Shown here piece after piece: positions 49,396 through 58,100 of a stretch of DNA of 64,000 nt. Under the pieces are notes generated by a model, which searched no databases, had not been told where the DNA came from, and saw only the letters and a list, made by a program, of their open reading frames with translations. Each line of letters opens with the position of its first letter. Position 1 is the stretch's first letter. The stretch spans positions 2,833,001-2,897,000 of the forward strand of contig NZ_CP009576.1 of the NCBI RefSeq assembly GCF_000763495.1. The letters are read 5' to 3'. Origin of the DNA: Listeria ivanovii subsp. londoniensis. Lineage in GTDB: Bacteria; Bacillota; Bacilli; Lactobacillales; Listeriaceae. Position numbers and translations under genes: made by a program.

Positions 49396-50667
49396 TTAGA
49401 AAATTGCTGCCCAAGCTTGAGAGAATTTAAGAATAACCCAGTTAAAGAAGTTACCACCCATATCAAGCGTACTTACTTGAGTTGCTCCTTTAGGGAATTC
49501 ATAAACGCCTTTCATCATTTCTGTATGAACAAGACCAAAGTCAGTTGCCATAAGAAGTGCCAGTGCAATAACTACAGTTCCAGCTAAAACAGAGTGAAGA
49601 ATGTTACCTTTACGAGATGCTACAACGAATGATACGTAAAATGGAATAGTTGCCAAGTCACCAAATGGAAGTACTTTGTTACCTGGAATGATAACAGCTA
49701 AGAAAAGAGTGATCGGAACAAGGATTAAACCAGTAGAAATATTCGCTGGGTGACCAATTGAAAGTGCAGCGTCAAGTCCGATATAAAGTTCGCGGCCTTT
49801 GAAGCGAGATTTCATGAATTCACGAGCAGATTCCGAAATTGGAATTAAACCTTCCATTAAAATTTTAACCATACGAGGCATTAAGAACATTACTGCACCC
49901 ATTGACATACCAAGTTGTGCAACTGCCCCTACGTCATACCCTGCAAGAAGACCAATTGCAATACCTAGAATAAGTCCCATCATCATTGGTTCCCCGAAGA
50001 TACCAAAACGTTTTTGAATTGTTTCCGGGTCAACGTGAATATTTTTGATTCCAGGAATTTTAGCGATTAGCCATCCAACTGGAATACCGATGAAACCGAA
50101 TGCTGCTGTTGAACCTGTTGGTAAGGAGATCCCTTTTAAGCCGTAAAATTCTTCTACCATAGGTTGTGTTCTATCAGCCATCCAAAGAACTGCAACTTCA
50201 TAGATGATTGCACAAAGAATCGCGAACCACCAGTTACCGCCAGTTACGATATAACCAGTTGCACCTGCTGCGATAAAGTGCCAATAGTTCCAAATATCAA
50301 TATCTAACGTTTTTGTTACTTTAAAGAAGATAAGTGCTAAATTGACTGCTAAACAAATTGGAATTAAAATTGCTGCAACTGGGGAAGCCCATGAAGCTGC
50401 CGCTGCGGCTGGCCAACCAGCGTCAATGATTGTTAAGTTCAGACCAAAGCGCTCAACCATTTGTTGCGCCGCTGGACCTAAATTGCTAGATAGTAAACTA
50501 ATAACAAGGTTAATACCTACAAATCCGATACCTATCGTAATCGCGGAACGAAGCGCTTTTTTCGCTGGTACTCGGAAAATTAATGCAATAAAGAAAATCA
50601 TAATCGGCAAAATAACTGTAGGCCCCAAGTTTAAAACATACTGTACTCCTGCTAGAAGTGTATCCAT
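49396..50667 (-). CDS. PTS galactitol-family permease, EIIC (GatC-like)
   Basis: 423 residues, about nine to ten membrane segments. MDTLLAGVQYVLNLGPTVIL and the loop SWASPVAAILIPICLAVNLAL are of the GatC type. Carries a polyol across the membrane with phosphorylation by IIB and IIA. Pentitol specificity is inferred from the operon's pentose phosphate enzymes. Confidence 0.88.
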   Translation of the reverse strand: MDTLLAGVQYVLNLGPTVILPIMIFFIALIFRVPAKKALRSAITIGIGFVGINLVISLLSSNLGPAAQQMVERFGLNLTIIDAGWPAAAAASWASPVAAILIPICLAVNLALIFFKVTKTLDIDIWNYWHFIAAGATGYIVTGGNWWFAILCAIIYEVAVLWMADRTQPMVEEFYGLKGISLPTGSTAAFGFIGIPVGWLIAKIPGIKNIHVDPETIQKRFGIFGEPMMMGLILGIAIGLLAGYDVGAVAQLGMSMGAVMFLMPRMVKILMEGLIPISESAREFMKSRFKGRELYIGLDAALSIGHPANISTGLILVPITLFLAVIIPGNKVLPFGDLATIPFYVSFVVASRKGNILHSVLAGTVVIALALLMATDFGLVHTEMMKGVYEFPKGATQVSTLDMGGNFFNWVILKFSQAWAAIF

Positions 50668-50728
50668 TTAATATTTCCTCCTTTTTTCTCTGTTTACGTT
50701 TTATTCCTAAACTCCCTTGCGCCCCTAA

Positions 50729-51010
50729 TTATTTAAGGTGCGCAAGTATTTCTTCGTCAAGCTCTTCCATACCCATACCAGTGATGTAAGAAGTTGCAAT
50801 AATAGCTGGGATTTTGTATGTTGTTGGTAAAATTGTTGTTGATACAATCAAATCTGCTCCGTCTTGCATAGATGCTGCTTCAGAAATTTTGATTTGTTTT
50901 ACTTCTGCATCGACATTATGTTCCTTCACCAAACGTTCTACTCGATCCGTTACTACTGTTGATGTTGCAATTCCTGCTCCACAAGCTACCAAAATTTTAA
51001 ATTGTCCCAT
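50729..51010 (-). CDS. PTS EIIB, galactitol type
   Basis: 93 residues; phosphorylation-site Cys in FKILVACGAGIATSTVVTDR (Cys10). It precedes the IIC gene by 61 nt, a gap with no other feature. AGGAGGAATTTATC precedes ATG. Confidence 0.9.
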   Translation of the reverse strand: MGQFKILVACGAGIATSTVVTDRVERLVKEHNVDAEVKQIKISEAASMQDGADLIVSTTILPTTYKIPAIIATSYITGMGMEELDEEILAHLK

Positions 51011-51067
51011 GATAAATTCCTCCTAATTAATTGCTGCGATTTCCTCGCGGCTAATTTTCCTGTTTTT

Positions 51068-51532
51068 TTAAACGGTAATCGCTTCCAAAATTTGTTTTAC
51101 TTCTGCTTCATCTTTCGCTCTAAGTAATGCGGTTACATTTTCCTTGTCTTGAATCGTCCCCATCAATTGTTGAAGTACCGCGAGCTGGCTGTGAGGTTCA
51201 TTTAGTCCCAGCACGAAAATCAAATTCGCTTCAACCGTTTGACCTGCATCTTCCATAAGCTTGAATGGGATGCCGTCTTTCACAGTGATTACGGCAATAA
51301 ATTGTTCCGTAACGCATTCTGGATCCGTATGCGGTAAAGCCACCCCGTATCCATCTAATTTTAGCCCCGTTGGAAAGGTTTTTTCACGGTCTGTTAGTCT
51401 AGTCAAAAAGTCATCCGTTACATACCCTTCTGACTTTCCACTTTCTGCGACCATTTGGAATAGGTCCTCTTGCTTATCAATGTCCGATTGAACCCAAACC
51501 ATTCCTTTTTTCAAAAATTGTACTAAATCCAT
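51068..51532 (-). CDS. PTS EIIA, galactitol/mannitol type
   Basis: 154 residues; active histidine in GVALPHTDPEC. Full PTS_EIIA_2 domain. Lies 33 nt after the regulator gene, thus in one transcript with it. Confidence 0.9.
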   Translation of the reverse strand: MDLVQFLKKGMVWVQSDIDKQEDLFQMVAESGKSEGYVTDDFLTRLTDREKTFPTGLKLDGYGVALPHTDPECVTEQFIAVITVKDGIPFKLMEDAGQTVEANLIFVLGLNEPHSQLAVLQQLMGTIQDKENVTALLRAKDEAEVKQILEAITV

Positions 51533-51565
51533 TACGAAATCCTCCTGTAATTCTTTCTGACTTCT

Positions 51566-53635
51566 CTACATTGTCTTTTTTGTTTCCAAGTCCGTGAAGT
51601 TTTTTATTATTTGATGCATTTCTTTTGTACTCTTAGCATCCGCGAGCTTTTTAAGTGCTTTTTTGTTCTCCGATAATTCCATCAATTGTAGTAAAGCTGT
51701 GAAGTGAGCATTTTTATCAACAGCTGCAATGACGACGATAAAATGCAAGTTATTACCGCCTTCCACTGGCAAACCTTCTTCCAGATAAAGCAAGCTCATT
51801 CCAAGACTCTTAACTCCTTTTTCCGTTTCAGCATGAGGGATAGCTATGGTATTTCGGAGGATGATGTTCATAATCGGTGCCGGGTATTGCCGTTTCATTT
51901 CATCCACATATCGCTCTTCCACTGCTCCCGCCGAAAGTAACGGTGAAGCCGCATAATGTATTGCCTCATGCCAGTCTGCCACTGATTTCTTCCGGGTAAT
52001 TCGCGTATCTTCAAGTAAATCTGCGAGAGAGCTTTTATTTGAATTGGTGGATGTAGTTTCTTCTGGAACTGGCGTTAAGTAATCTGCTAGGACTTTTTCA
52101 AGACGAGCAGCATCTTTAATTTCAGCAAATTTGGAAATAGTTTTCATTAATTGATCAACGCTGATATTTACCTCGTCCACTAAGTAAACTGACCGCATCA
52201 CTCGGCGCCTTAGCTCCAAGCGTTCTTTCCCGTCCATTAATTGGTTAATTAGGAAAAATTTCTTGTCCGTCGAAAGTGGCACTGCGGAAAATACAATGTC
52301 ATATCCTACTTTTGTTTGTTCAAATTCCCGAATCGACATCGCTTGATAGAAAAATATTTCTGGGAAAAGGCTGCGTAATGTTTTTTCCATTAATCTCGAA
52401 ATCGATAACCCATTCGGACAAACTACTACTGCTTTTAATCTTGTTTGTAGCTTCTCAGTAGATTCAATTAAATGCCCTCCAATGAAAAGGGTGATAAAAA
52501 TGCTTTCGTTTTCTGGAACCTTGCTACCAATAAAACGTTCTAAAGGTACAAGCGACTCTTTCACGATGTAATGCACGGCTTGGAATTCTTGATCAATCTT
52601 GTCTAAAATGCTGTAATCTGTTGTAAGATGATACTTAATTCGATAATACGCAGGTTTAATATGTGCAAACAATTTTTCCAGTAACGATTCTCTGTCTACT
52701 AGTTGAATACAAGCCTTCTTTTCAAATTCACTTAGAACTTGTTCCAGTGCAAGCCTTAACTTATGTGTTTCCTCTGATTTCAAATACTGTTTTGGCAACA
52801 CATTGGAAGTTAAAAGTTGTAACGTGATGTACATCCGCTCTGCTTCTGGCATATTGGGCTCTTCTTCAATCAAAATCTCCGCAGCTCCGTATTCCCGCGT
52901 ATCTGACAATTCATTGTAGTCAATCAGGAAAGATGTCGTAATCGTTTGCCCTTTTTTCATTCGGCGAAAAACAGCTTCCAGAATATAAGGCAGTATTTGC
53001 ATTTTATTGTCAATAAAATGCAAATTCAGATGATGCTCCACTTGTTCTAATTTTTCCCTAAGGTCTTTAATTCTTACTTCCTCTACTTGCATAAAATCTT
53101 GTAAATACTCTTCTCCACCAAAACTCTCTATGATGTGTTCTGCCGCATAAATGAGCGCTGTCCGCTGATTCCACTCGTCCCCATCAATCAAATAACCACG
53201 CATTCTAGAATATTTCACTTCTAGGTTAAATTTATCGAGTGTTTTTTGTACCAGCTTCAAATCTCGTAATACGGTATTCTTGCTCACCTCCAACTCGCTG
53301 ATAAAGTGATTAAGGGACAATTCTTCACTTCCTGTGGTTAGCATGAGGATGATTAGACTAGCGCGCTCTTTTTCGGATGGAATGTACCAATCTGTTTTTT
53401 CGCCATCTTCCTCACCAATGATTTGAAACAGGTCAGGTTCTACGATAAATCGACCATTCGCTGCACGGTGAATCTTTGGATAGGTCTGTTCCTCTAGCCA
53501 ATTATTAATTTTTTGGAAACTATAGTCGACTTGTCTTCGAGTTAAACCGAATTTCGCTTGCAAGTTTGTACTCGATGTGTCAGGATGCCGTAATAGCTCT
53601 TTTAAAAGTGAATTACTTCTCTCATCCAAATACAT
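51566..53635 (-). CDS. PRD-containing transcriptional regulator of the galactitol-family PTS
   Basis: 689 residues, a paralogue of the regulator at 32934-35000. Order: winged helices (1-170), two PRDs (about 180-395), EIIB-like domain with VVCPNGLSISRLM (about 405-500) and EIIA domain with IAIPHAETEKG. Unlike the other regulator it is in the same transcript as its PTS, so it likely controls its own promoter. AGGAGGGAACTCAC precedes ATG. Confidence 0.88.
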   Translation of the reverse strand: MYLDERSNSLLKELLRHPDTSSTNLQAKFGLTRRQVDYSFQKINNWLEEQTYPKIHRAANGRFIVEPDLFQIIGEEDGEKTDWYIPSEKERASLIILMLTTGSEELSLNHFISELEVSKNTVLRDLKLVQKTLDKFNLEVKYSRMRGYLIDGDEWNQRTALIYAAEHIIESFGGEEYLQDFMQVEEVRIKDLREKLEQVEHHLNLHFIDNKMQILPYILEAVFRRMKKGQTITTSFLIDYNELSDTREYGAAEILIEEEPNMPEAERMYITLQLLTSNVLPKQYLKSEETHKLRLALEQVLSEFEKKACIQLVDRESLLEKLFAHIKPAYYRIKYHLTTDYSILDKIDQEFQAVHYIVKESLVPLERFIGSKVPENESIFITLFIGGHLIESTEKLQTRLKAVVVCPNGLSISRLMEKTLRSLFPEIFFYQAMSIREFEQTKVGYDIVFSAVPLSTDKKFFLINQLMDGKERLELRRRVMRSVYLVDEVNISVDQLMKTISKFAEIKDAARLEKVLADYLTPVPEETTSTNSNKSSLADLLEDTRITRKKSVADWHEAIHYAASPLLSAGAVEERYVDEMKRQYPAPIMNIILRNTIAIPHAETEKGVKSLGMSLLYLEEGLPVEGGNNLHFIVVIAAVDKNAHFTALLQLMELSENKKALKKLADAKSTKEMHQIIKNFTDLETKKTM

Positions 53636-53659
53636 GTGAGTTCCCTCCTGTTCGTTTTT

Positions 53660-53699
53660 ATTATAAGGCTAATTTTAGTAAAAATGTACACGCTTTCAT
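53660..53699 (-). promoter_or_regulatory. Promoter with cre site before the pentitol-type operon
   Basis: Minus strand -10 TATAAT (53660-53665), weak -35 TACATT. ATGAAAGCGTGTACAT (53684-53699) fits the CcpA cre consensus and overlaps the -35, predicting catabolite repression. An 8-bp direct repeat AATGTACA (plus strand, 53683-53690 and 53719-53726) 36 bp apart may be a regulator site. The rest of 53636-54004 has no gene. Confidence 0.7.
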
Positions 53700-53958
53700 C
53701 CCAATAACTTGCGGAAAGAATGTACATCATTGGGCTTTACTTGTGACTTTTTTAACAATGCCCATATTTGAAAATGGTGGTTTATCGCCTATAGAGCTTG
53801 TCATATGAAGGTTCTGCTAAACTTTTATTCGACGGGAAAAATCTAGTTTGAAACAAAAATGAGAATCAAGTTGGGGCAATTTTGGGGATATCTTCCATCT
53901 TCATCATACAAAAAACACTTCTTTCTTTCTACAAATTCTGTAAAAAAATACACAAAAA

Positions 53959-53996
53959 GATGGTGTAAATGATAAAAAATACCATTTACACCATCT
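53959..53996. terminator. Bidirectional terminator
   Basis: Perfect 14-bp stem AGATGGTGTAAATG / CATTTACACCATCT flanked by A-run and T-run; ends the permease-like gene at 54005. Confidence 0.9.
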
Positions 53997-54004
53997 TCAC
54001 TTTT

Positions 54005-54817
54005 TTATTTTCTTTTTTGTTTATCGACCCTTAAGATACTTTTATTAAAGTTTTTAAATGGTGCTCCATGTTTTATTTTCATTTTTGGGAACGATTTTAA
54101 CATTCGGCGCTCATTAAATTTGAGTTTCCGCATACTGGAAGCGAGCTCGGAATCTTGTTTCCGTTTTGCTTCTAGTTCAGCAATTTTCATGTCGATACTT
54201 TCTTGTTTTTTCAAAAATCCTTCTTCAAATTCTTTCGCGCGCTCTTTCACACTTGCTTTTAGTTCATTCGCTTGCTCATTTAGCTTCTCATTAAATTCGG
54301 CAAGTGCTTTTTGGAAAGATAGCATACTTGTCACAGATTTAATTGTATCGAACAGCATCAGAACAACAATAAGCACAGGAACGATCCAACCACTCCAACT
54401 CAAAATCCAATCAGCAAATTGAGTTACAAGCGGATGCAGGAAACGCACGACAATAATGCACGCAAATCCCCAAAAAATCGAAATCGGTAAGCAAATCCGC
54501 CCTTTTACATTCAGTGGCCAGTTGTGGTAATCCCACCATGTCGTATGAAAAAGTGCTTCTAAAATAGTGGCTGTTACGTACTCAATCGCCGTACAAATAA
54601 TCATTGAAAAAATAAATAAAGCCCATAAATTATTTTGAAACGGTAAAATCAGCATTAAAACAGCTGTTACCCCAAACCCGTAAATGGGGCAATATGGTCC
54701 ATAAAGAAAACCGCGATATACTAACTTCTTCTCTGAGATGGAACAAAAAATCTCTTCCCAAGCCCAACCCAGCACAGAATAAATGAAGAAGTATAGAATA
54801 AACATGTTGATATCCAT
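54005..54817 (-). CDS. Putative ABC-transporter-permease-type membrane protein (CmpA-like)
   Basis: 270 residues from MDINMFILYFFIYSVLGWAW, an ATG supported by GGGAGATGAG; the open frame extends 23 codons upstream without a site. Five or six membrane segments in the first 170 residues with GFLYGPYCPIYGFG, typical of PF06541, then a charged coiled-coil C-terminus. The family is unrelated in sequence to known permeases. Function unknown. Confidence 0.75.
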   Translation of the reverse strand: MDINMFILYFFIYSVLGWAWEEIFCSISEKKLVYRGFLYGPYCPIYGFGVTAVLMLILPFQNNLWALFIFSMIICTAIEYVTATILEALFHTTWWDYHNWPLNVKGRICLPISIFWGFACIIVVRFLHPLVTQFADWILSWSGWIVPVLIVVLMLFDTIKSVTSMLSFQKALAEFNEKLNEQANELKASVKERAKEFEEGFLKKQESIDMKIAELEAKRKQDSELASSMRKLKFNERRMLKSFPKMKIKHGAPFKNFNKSILRVDKQKRK

Positions 54818-54892
54818 ATTCTCATCTCCCTTTTTGTGGTATTTTTCACAATACTTCTTCATTATAACAGAAATAAAAACCTTCAACTATTG

Positions 54893-55261
54893 CTAGTCAA
54901 AAGTTTCTAATTGGACTTGCTTATATTTTGGTAATTTATTCTTTGCTTCGGTGTAAGCATGATGGATTAACGCGCGAATAAGTTCTTTGTCTTGTTCTTT
55001 CTCTAGTAGCACTGAAATCCAAACCCGCTTGTTCATGTAGTATCCGAGAACGACAGCTGGATTTTCAGCACGAAGTTGTTCACTTTTTTCCGCATCACAT
55101 TTTAACGTCAAAATCTGGTTTCCAGCATTATCTGTGCCGCGCATTGCCATTAACTGGTCCAACACGTGATAACGCCCTGCCTGCCACTCTTCTTTAAAAC
55201 TGTACTGCACTCCTGGAAGTTCGGTCATCTCTTTTTTAATCCAACCAAATTCCTCACTCAT
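54893..55261 (-). CDS. MmcQ/YjbR family protein
   Basis: 122 residues. The CyaY-like YjbR fold is indicated by ILTLKCDAEKSEQLRAENPA and GYYMNKRVWISVLL. Members bind DNA loosely; their role is unclear. Overlaps the VOC gene by 8 nt, so the two are co-translated. Confidence 0.8.
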   Translation of the reverse strand: MSEEFGWIKKEMTELPGVQYSFKEEWQAGRYHVLDQLMAMRGTDNAGNQILTLKCDAEKSEQLRAENPAVVLGYYMNKRVWISVLLEKEQDKELIRALIHHAYTEAKNKLPKYKQVQLETFD

Positions 55262-55625
55262 TGTTTGGCTCCAAAATCATAATTTTATTTCCATCTGGGT
55301 CAAGTAGATTTAGCTCTCGACCGCCCCATTCAGCAACCCGCGGCTCAGGTGTTTCGACGCCTTTAGTTTTAAGCTCTTGATACATATCATCTAAATTCGT
55401 ATCACATGAGAAAACAAATTCCACTTTAGATTCACTTGCTTTTCCCCATTTACCACTATTCCAGACAATAATCCCTGGTGCATTTTCCGAAAAACCTAAT
55501 TTCGCTCCATCAAAATTATCGTAGCCTTCAAAAACAATCGGAATTCCTAATTTCTCGTGATAAAAAGCGACAAGTCCAGCTGGATCTTTAGTAGAAATAT
55601 TCGTACAAACAAATTCATTTATCAT
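55254..55625 (-). CDS. VOC-family (glyoxalase/bleomycin-resistance-like) protein
   Basis: 123 residues, two beta-alpha-beta modules: N-terminal VCTNISTKDPAGLVAFYHEK and C-terminal WGGRELNLLDPDGNKIMILE. Many such proteins bind metals and small electrophiles; substrate unknown. GGAGGTGCTTTAA precedes ATG. Confidence 0.82.
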   Translation of the reverse strand: MINEFVCTNISTKDPAGLVAFYHEKLGIPIVFEGYDNFDGAKLGFSENAPGIIVWNSGKWGKASESKVEFVFSCDTNLDDMYQELKTKGVETPEPRVAEWGGRELNLLDPDGNKIMILEPNNE

Positions 55626-55664
55626 TTAAAGCACCTCCATCTGGCTAGTTTAGCAAAGCCTTTT

Positions 55665-56477
55665 TTATTTTAATTGTACATTTGCGACATTTTGCAGAAA
55701 AATTTGCTTCATTTCTTCTGGCGTATGATTGCTATATCGTTTAAATTGTTTAATTAAATGTGCCTGATCAGCAAACCCGTTCATATAAGCTAGTTCAGTG
55801 CCGGTAAGAGTCGGATTTCCATATAATGATTGTAATACTTTTTGAAAACGAATCAATTTGGCAGTTTGTTTCGGCGCCAGTCCTACATGTTTTTGAAATA
55901 ATCGTTCTAGTTGGCGCCCTGAAATTGTCCCTCCCGTAGATTGATTTGGATTTTGTAAAAGCTGATCTAAACTATTTAAAAAATCTGGATGCATTGCTTT
56001 ATTAAGTAGTATTAATTTTTGTAATAAAAATTCTTCTAATAGCTTTATTCGCTGTGAATTTGTAGTTGTTTCCGCAAATTCTTCTCTGAAAAAACTTCTA
56101 AATCCAGCAAACATTGCTTCTGGCTCATTCATTTGATTAAGGCTTCCTACTAAGTCTGGTTCTACAAATAAAAATAATGACCAAGCATAGAATCTTACAG
56201 CAAAAAGCTCCGAACTACTCTCGTCTATTGATTCAAAAGCCGCATCACTTACACCGACAAACATGGCGTCTTGAGCTACACCAGTCTGGCTATCAATTGT
56301 AAAAATAATATCCGCACATAAATCAGGGATAACTAAATTATTTCCCGGGAAATCACTTTCCTCAGCTTCCCAAAAACAACGAATATAGCTAGTAAGCGAC
56401 GCGCTCGGAAAGTATTCTTTATATCCAGCACGCTTTGGTGTGGCTACAATTGGATGAAACATCGTCAGCTTTGCCAT
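55665..56477 (-). CDS. AraC-family transcriptional regulator
   Basis: 270 residues from MAKLTMFHPIVATPKRAGYK, ATG supported by AGGGGGT; the frame extends 17 codons upstream. N-terminal ligand-type domain, then two HTH motifs (SGRQLERLFQKHVGLAPK and FADQAHLIKQFKRYSNHTPEE) in the last 100 residues. Probably regulates adjacent genes such as the VOC/YjbR pair; not shown by sequence. Confidence 0.85.
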   Translation of the reverse strand: MAKLTMFHPIVATPKRAGYKEYFPSASLTSYIRCFWEAEESDFPGNNLVIPDLCADIIFTIDSQTGVAQDAMFVGVSDAAFESIDESSSELFAVRFYAWSLFLFVEPDLVGSLNQMNEPEAMFAGFRSFFREEFAETTTNSQRIKLLEEFLLQKLILLNKAMHPDFLNSLDQLLQNPNQSTGGTISGRQLERLFQKHVGLAPKQTAKLIRFQKVLQSLYGNPTLTGTELAYMNGFADQAHLIKQFKRYSNHTPEEMKQIFLQNVANVQLK

Positions 56478-56528
56478 TAAGAATACCCCCTTTTCACCAT
56501 AGTACCACAAATTTTTCTCTTTAATCAT

Positions 56529-56553
56529 GCTTCTTTCTTTTATTTATGGGTAT
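56529..56553 (+). promoter_or_regulatory. Candidate SigB promoter
   Basis: GCTT (56529-56532), 15 bp, GGGTAT (56548-56553), close to the SigB pattern GTTT-N13-15-GGGWAT, about 40 bp before the universal stress protein gene. From memory, this gene belongs to the Listeria SigB regulon. Confidence 0.6.
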
Positions 56554-56593
56554 TTAGATACTAAGAGGAAAACTTATGAGAGGGTGATACAAA

Positions 56594-57064
56594 ATGTCTG
56601 CTTACAAACGTATTCTTGTTGGTGTTGATGGTTCAAATGAGGCCGAAGCGGCACTAAGACGTGCTGTTCAGTTTGCAAAAATGGACGGAGCCACACTCGG
56701 TATTGGCTTTGTCGCTGATGTTCGCCGGATTGCACCACTGATTGATTATGAACAAACCTATGCTAAAAAAGCCAAAGCCTACGGGGAAGAATTAGTCGAA
56801 ATGTACAAAAAGGAAGCCGAGAAAGCTGGCGTTCCACATGTAGAAACTTTTGTTCACTTCGGCACACCAAAAAGCACTTTTAACAAAAAAATCACACGTA
56901 ATTTTGAACCTGATTTAATTTTAGTTGGAGCTACAGGACTCTCTGCAACAGAACAATTTATTCTTGGTAGCGTTTCTGAGTATACCGCGGCTCATGCACC
57001 TTGTGATGTCATTATTGTTCATGCGAAACCATGGCGTAATAGAAAAACTGTCGAAAAACTCTAA
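56594..57064 (+). CDS. Universal stress protein, UspA family
   Basis: 156 residues. ATP-binding fold with ILVGVDGSNEAEAAL and the C-terminal GATGLSATEQFILGSVSEYT, so it belongs to the ATP-binding UspA subgroup (G-2x-G-9x-G-S/T). Role in general stress survival. AGAGGGTGATACAAA precedes ATG. It is 45 nt before an rpiB-like gene. Confidence 0.88.
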   Translation: MSAYKRILVGVDGSNEAEAALRRAVQFAKMDGATLGIGFVADVRRIAPLIDYEQTYAKKAKAYGEELVEMYKKEAEKAGVPHVETFVHFGTPKSTFNKKITRNFEPDLILVGATGLSATEQFILGSVSEYTAAHAPCDVIIVHAKPWRNRKTVEKL

Positions 57065-57109
57065 TTCATGTATAATGAAAGTATTGATTATACGGTAGGA
57101 GGAAAAAAA

Positions 57110-57565
57110 ATGACAGTTAGTAAAGTTGCCATTGCTTCAGACCATGGCGGGATTGAATTGCGTAAAAGTATTATTTCTTACCTTGAAAGTGCTGGAATTA
57201 GTTACCTGGAATTTGGTCCGGAGACACCCGAATCAGTGGATTATCCAGGCTTAGCTATTACCGTTAGTGAAAAAGTTGTAAACGAAGAAGTAGATCGTGG
57301 AATTTTAGTTTGCGGTACCGGAATTGGTATGAGTATCGCTGCTAATAAAGTAAAAGGCATTCGTTGCGCGCTTGTTGGCGATACATTTAGTGCCCACGCA
57401 ACTCGGGAACATAATGATACTAACGTCCTTGCACTTGGAGCTAGAGTAATCGGACCTGGCCTTGCTGAAGACATTGTCAAAATCTGGTTAAAAACTGAGT
57501 ACGAAGGTGGCCGACATGCTAATCGTGTTGGACAAATCACTGCTTATGAAGATAGTCACGATTGA
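57110..57565 (+). CDS. RpiB/LacB-family sugar-phosphate isomerase
   Basis: 151 residues from MTVSKVAIASDHGGIELRKS; an in-frame start 14 codons upstream lacks a site, while TAGGAGGAA fits this ATG. Catalytic Cys in ILVCGTGIGMSIAANKVKG and REHNDTNVLALGARV. A paralogue of the copy at 46639-47079; here it is coupled with a stress protein, so it may be the housekeeping or stress copy of ribose-5-phosphate isomerase. Confidence 0.87.
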   Translation: MTVSKVAIASDHGGIELRKSIISYLESAGISYLEFGPETPESVDYPGLAITVSEKVVNEEVDRGILVCGTGIGMSIAANKVKGIRCALVGDTFSAHATREHNDTNVLALGARVIGPGLAEDIVKIWLKTEYEGGRHANRVGQITAYEDSHD

Positions 57566-57572
57566 AAATTTG

Positions 57573-57608
57573 AACCGACCGAGCTGAATAATTGCTCGGT
57601 CGGTTTTT
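57573..57608 (+). terminator. Terminator after the rpiB-like gene
   Basis: AACCGACCGAGC / GCTCGGTCGGTT, perfect 12-bp stem, 9-nt loop, followed by TTTTT. Confidence 0.95.
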
Positions 57609-57682
57609 ATATCCACTTTATTAATACTTCACAAATAGTAATTTTTTCCCTTTTAAATATTAAAAATGAGAAAAATTACACA

Positions 57683-57711
57683 TTGCAAGCAAGAACATTT
57701 GTTCGTATAAT
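57683..57711 (+). promoter_or_regulatory. SOS-controlled promoter of yolD-uvrX
   Basis: -35 TTGCAA (57683-57688), 17-bp spacer, -10 TATAAT (57706-57711). The spacer contains the perfect LexA-type palindrome GAACATTTGTTC (57693-57704), so LexA would occlude polymerase. Confidence 0.88.
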
Positions 57712-57758
57712 ATATATAAACAATCACTGTTTGTTAGAATTATTGGAGGTGTTATCTG

Positions 57759-58100
57759 ATGGATTATCAAGATCGCGGCATGAAGAAATGGGGCGGATTT
57801 TTATTAAGTGAGCATACCGAAGCAATGAAAACCGCAGAACCAATCTTAACGTGGAAAGAATCCATGACTACAGAAGCAATTGAGGATGTACTAGGTAGTG
57901 CGATGACACATAGTTCTATGCTTGTTATTCAAAAAAAACCGCTAGACCCAGAAGCAGCTCCTGAAAAAGATATTATTGGTCGCATTTCTGGAGTCGAAAA
58001 TAATACTATTTACATTAGAAACTCGGAAGGTATTATTCCACTCTCCTTTTCTGCGATTAGAAATGTAGAAGAAAGGAGTGTCGAGAAATGGTACAAGTAG
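57759..58100 (+). CDS. YolD-like protein
   Basis: 113 residues of the YolD-like family (DYQDRGMKKWGGFLLSEHTE ... IRNVEERSVEKWYK), which regularly precedes uvrX-type polymerase genes and may assist the polymerase. GGAGGTGTTATCTG precedes ATG. Overlaps the uvrX start by 13 nt. Confidence 0.88.
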   Translation: MDYQDRGMKKWGGFLLSEHTEAMKTAEPILTWKESMTTEAIEDVLGSAMTHSSMLVIQKKPLDPEAAPEKDIIGRISGVENNTIYIRNSEGIIPLSFSAIRNVEERSVEKWYK

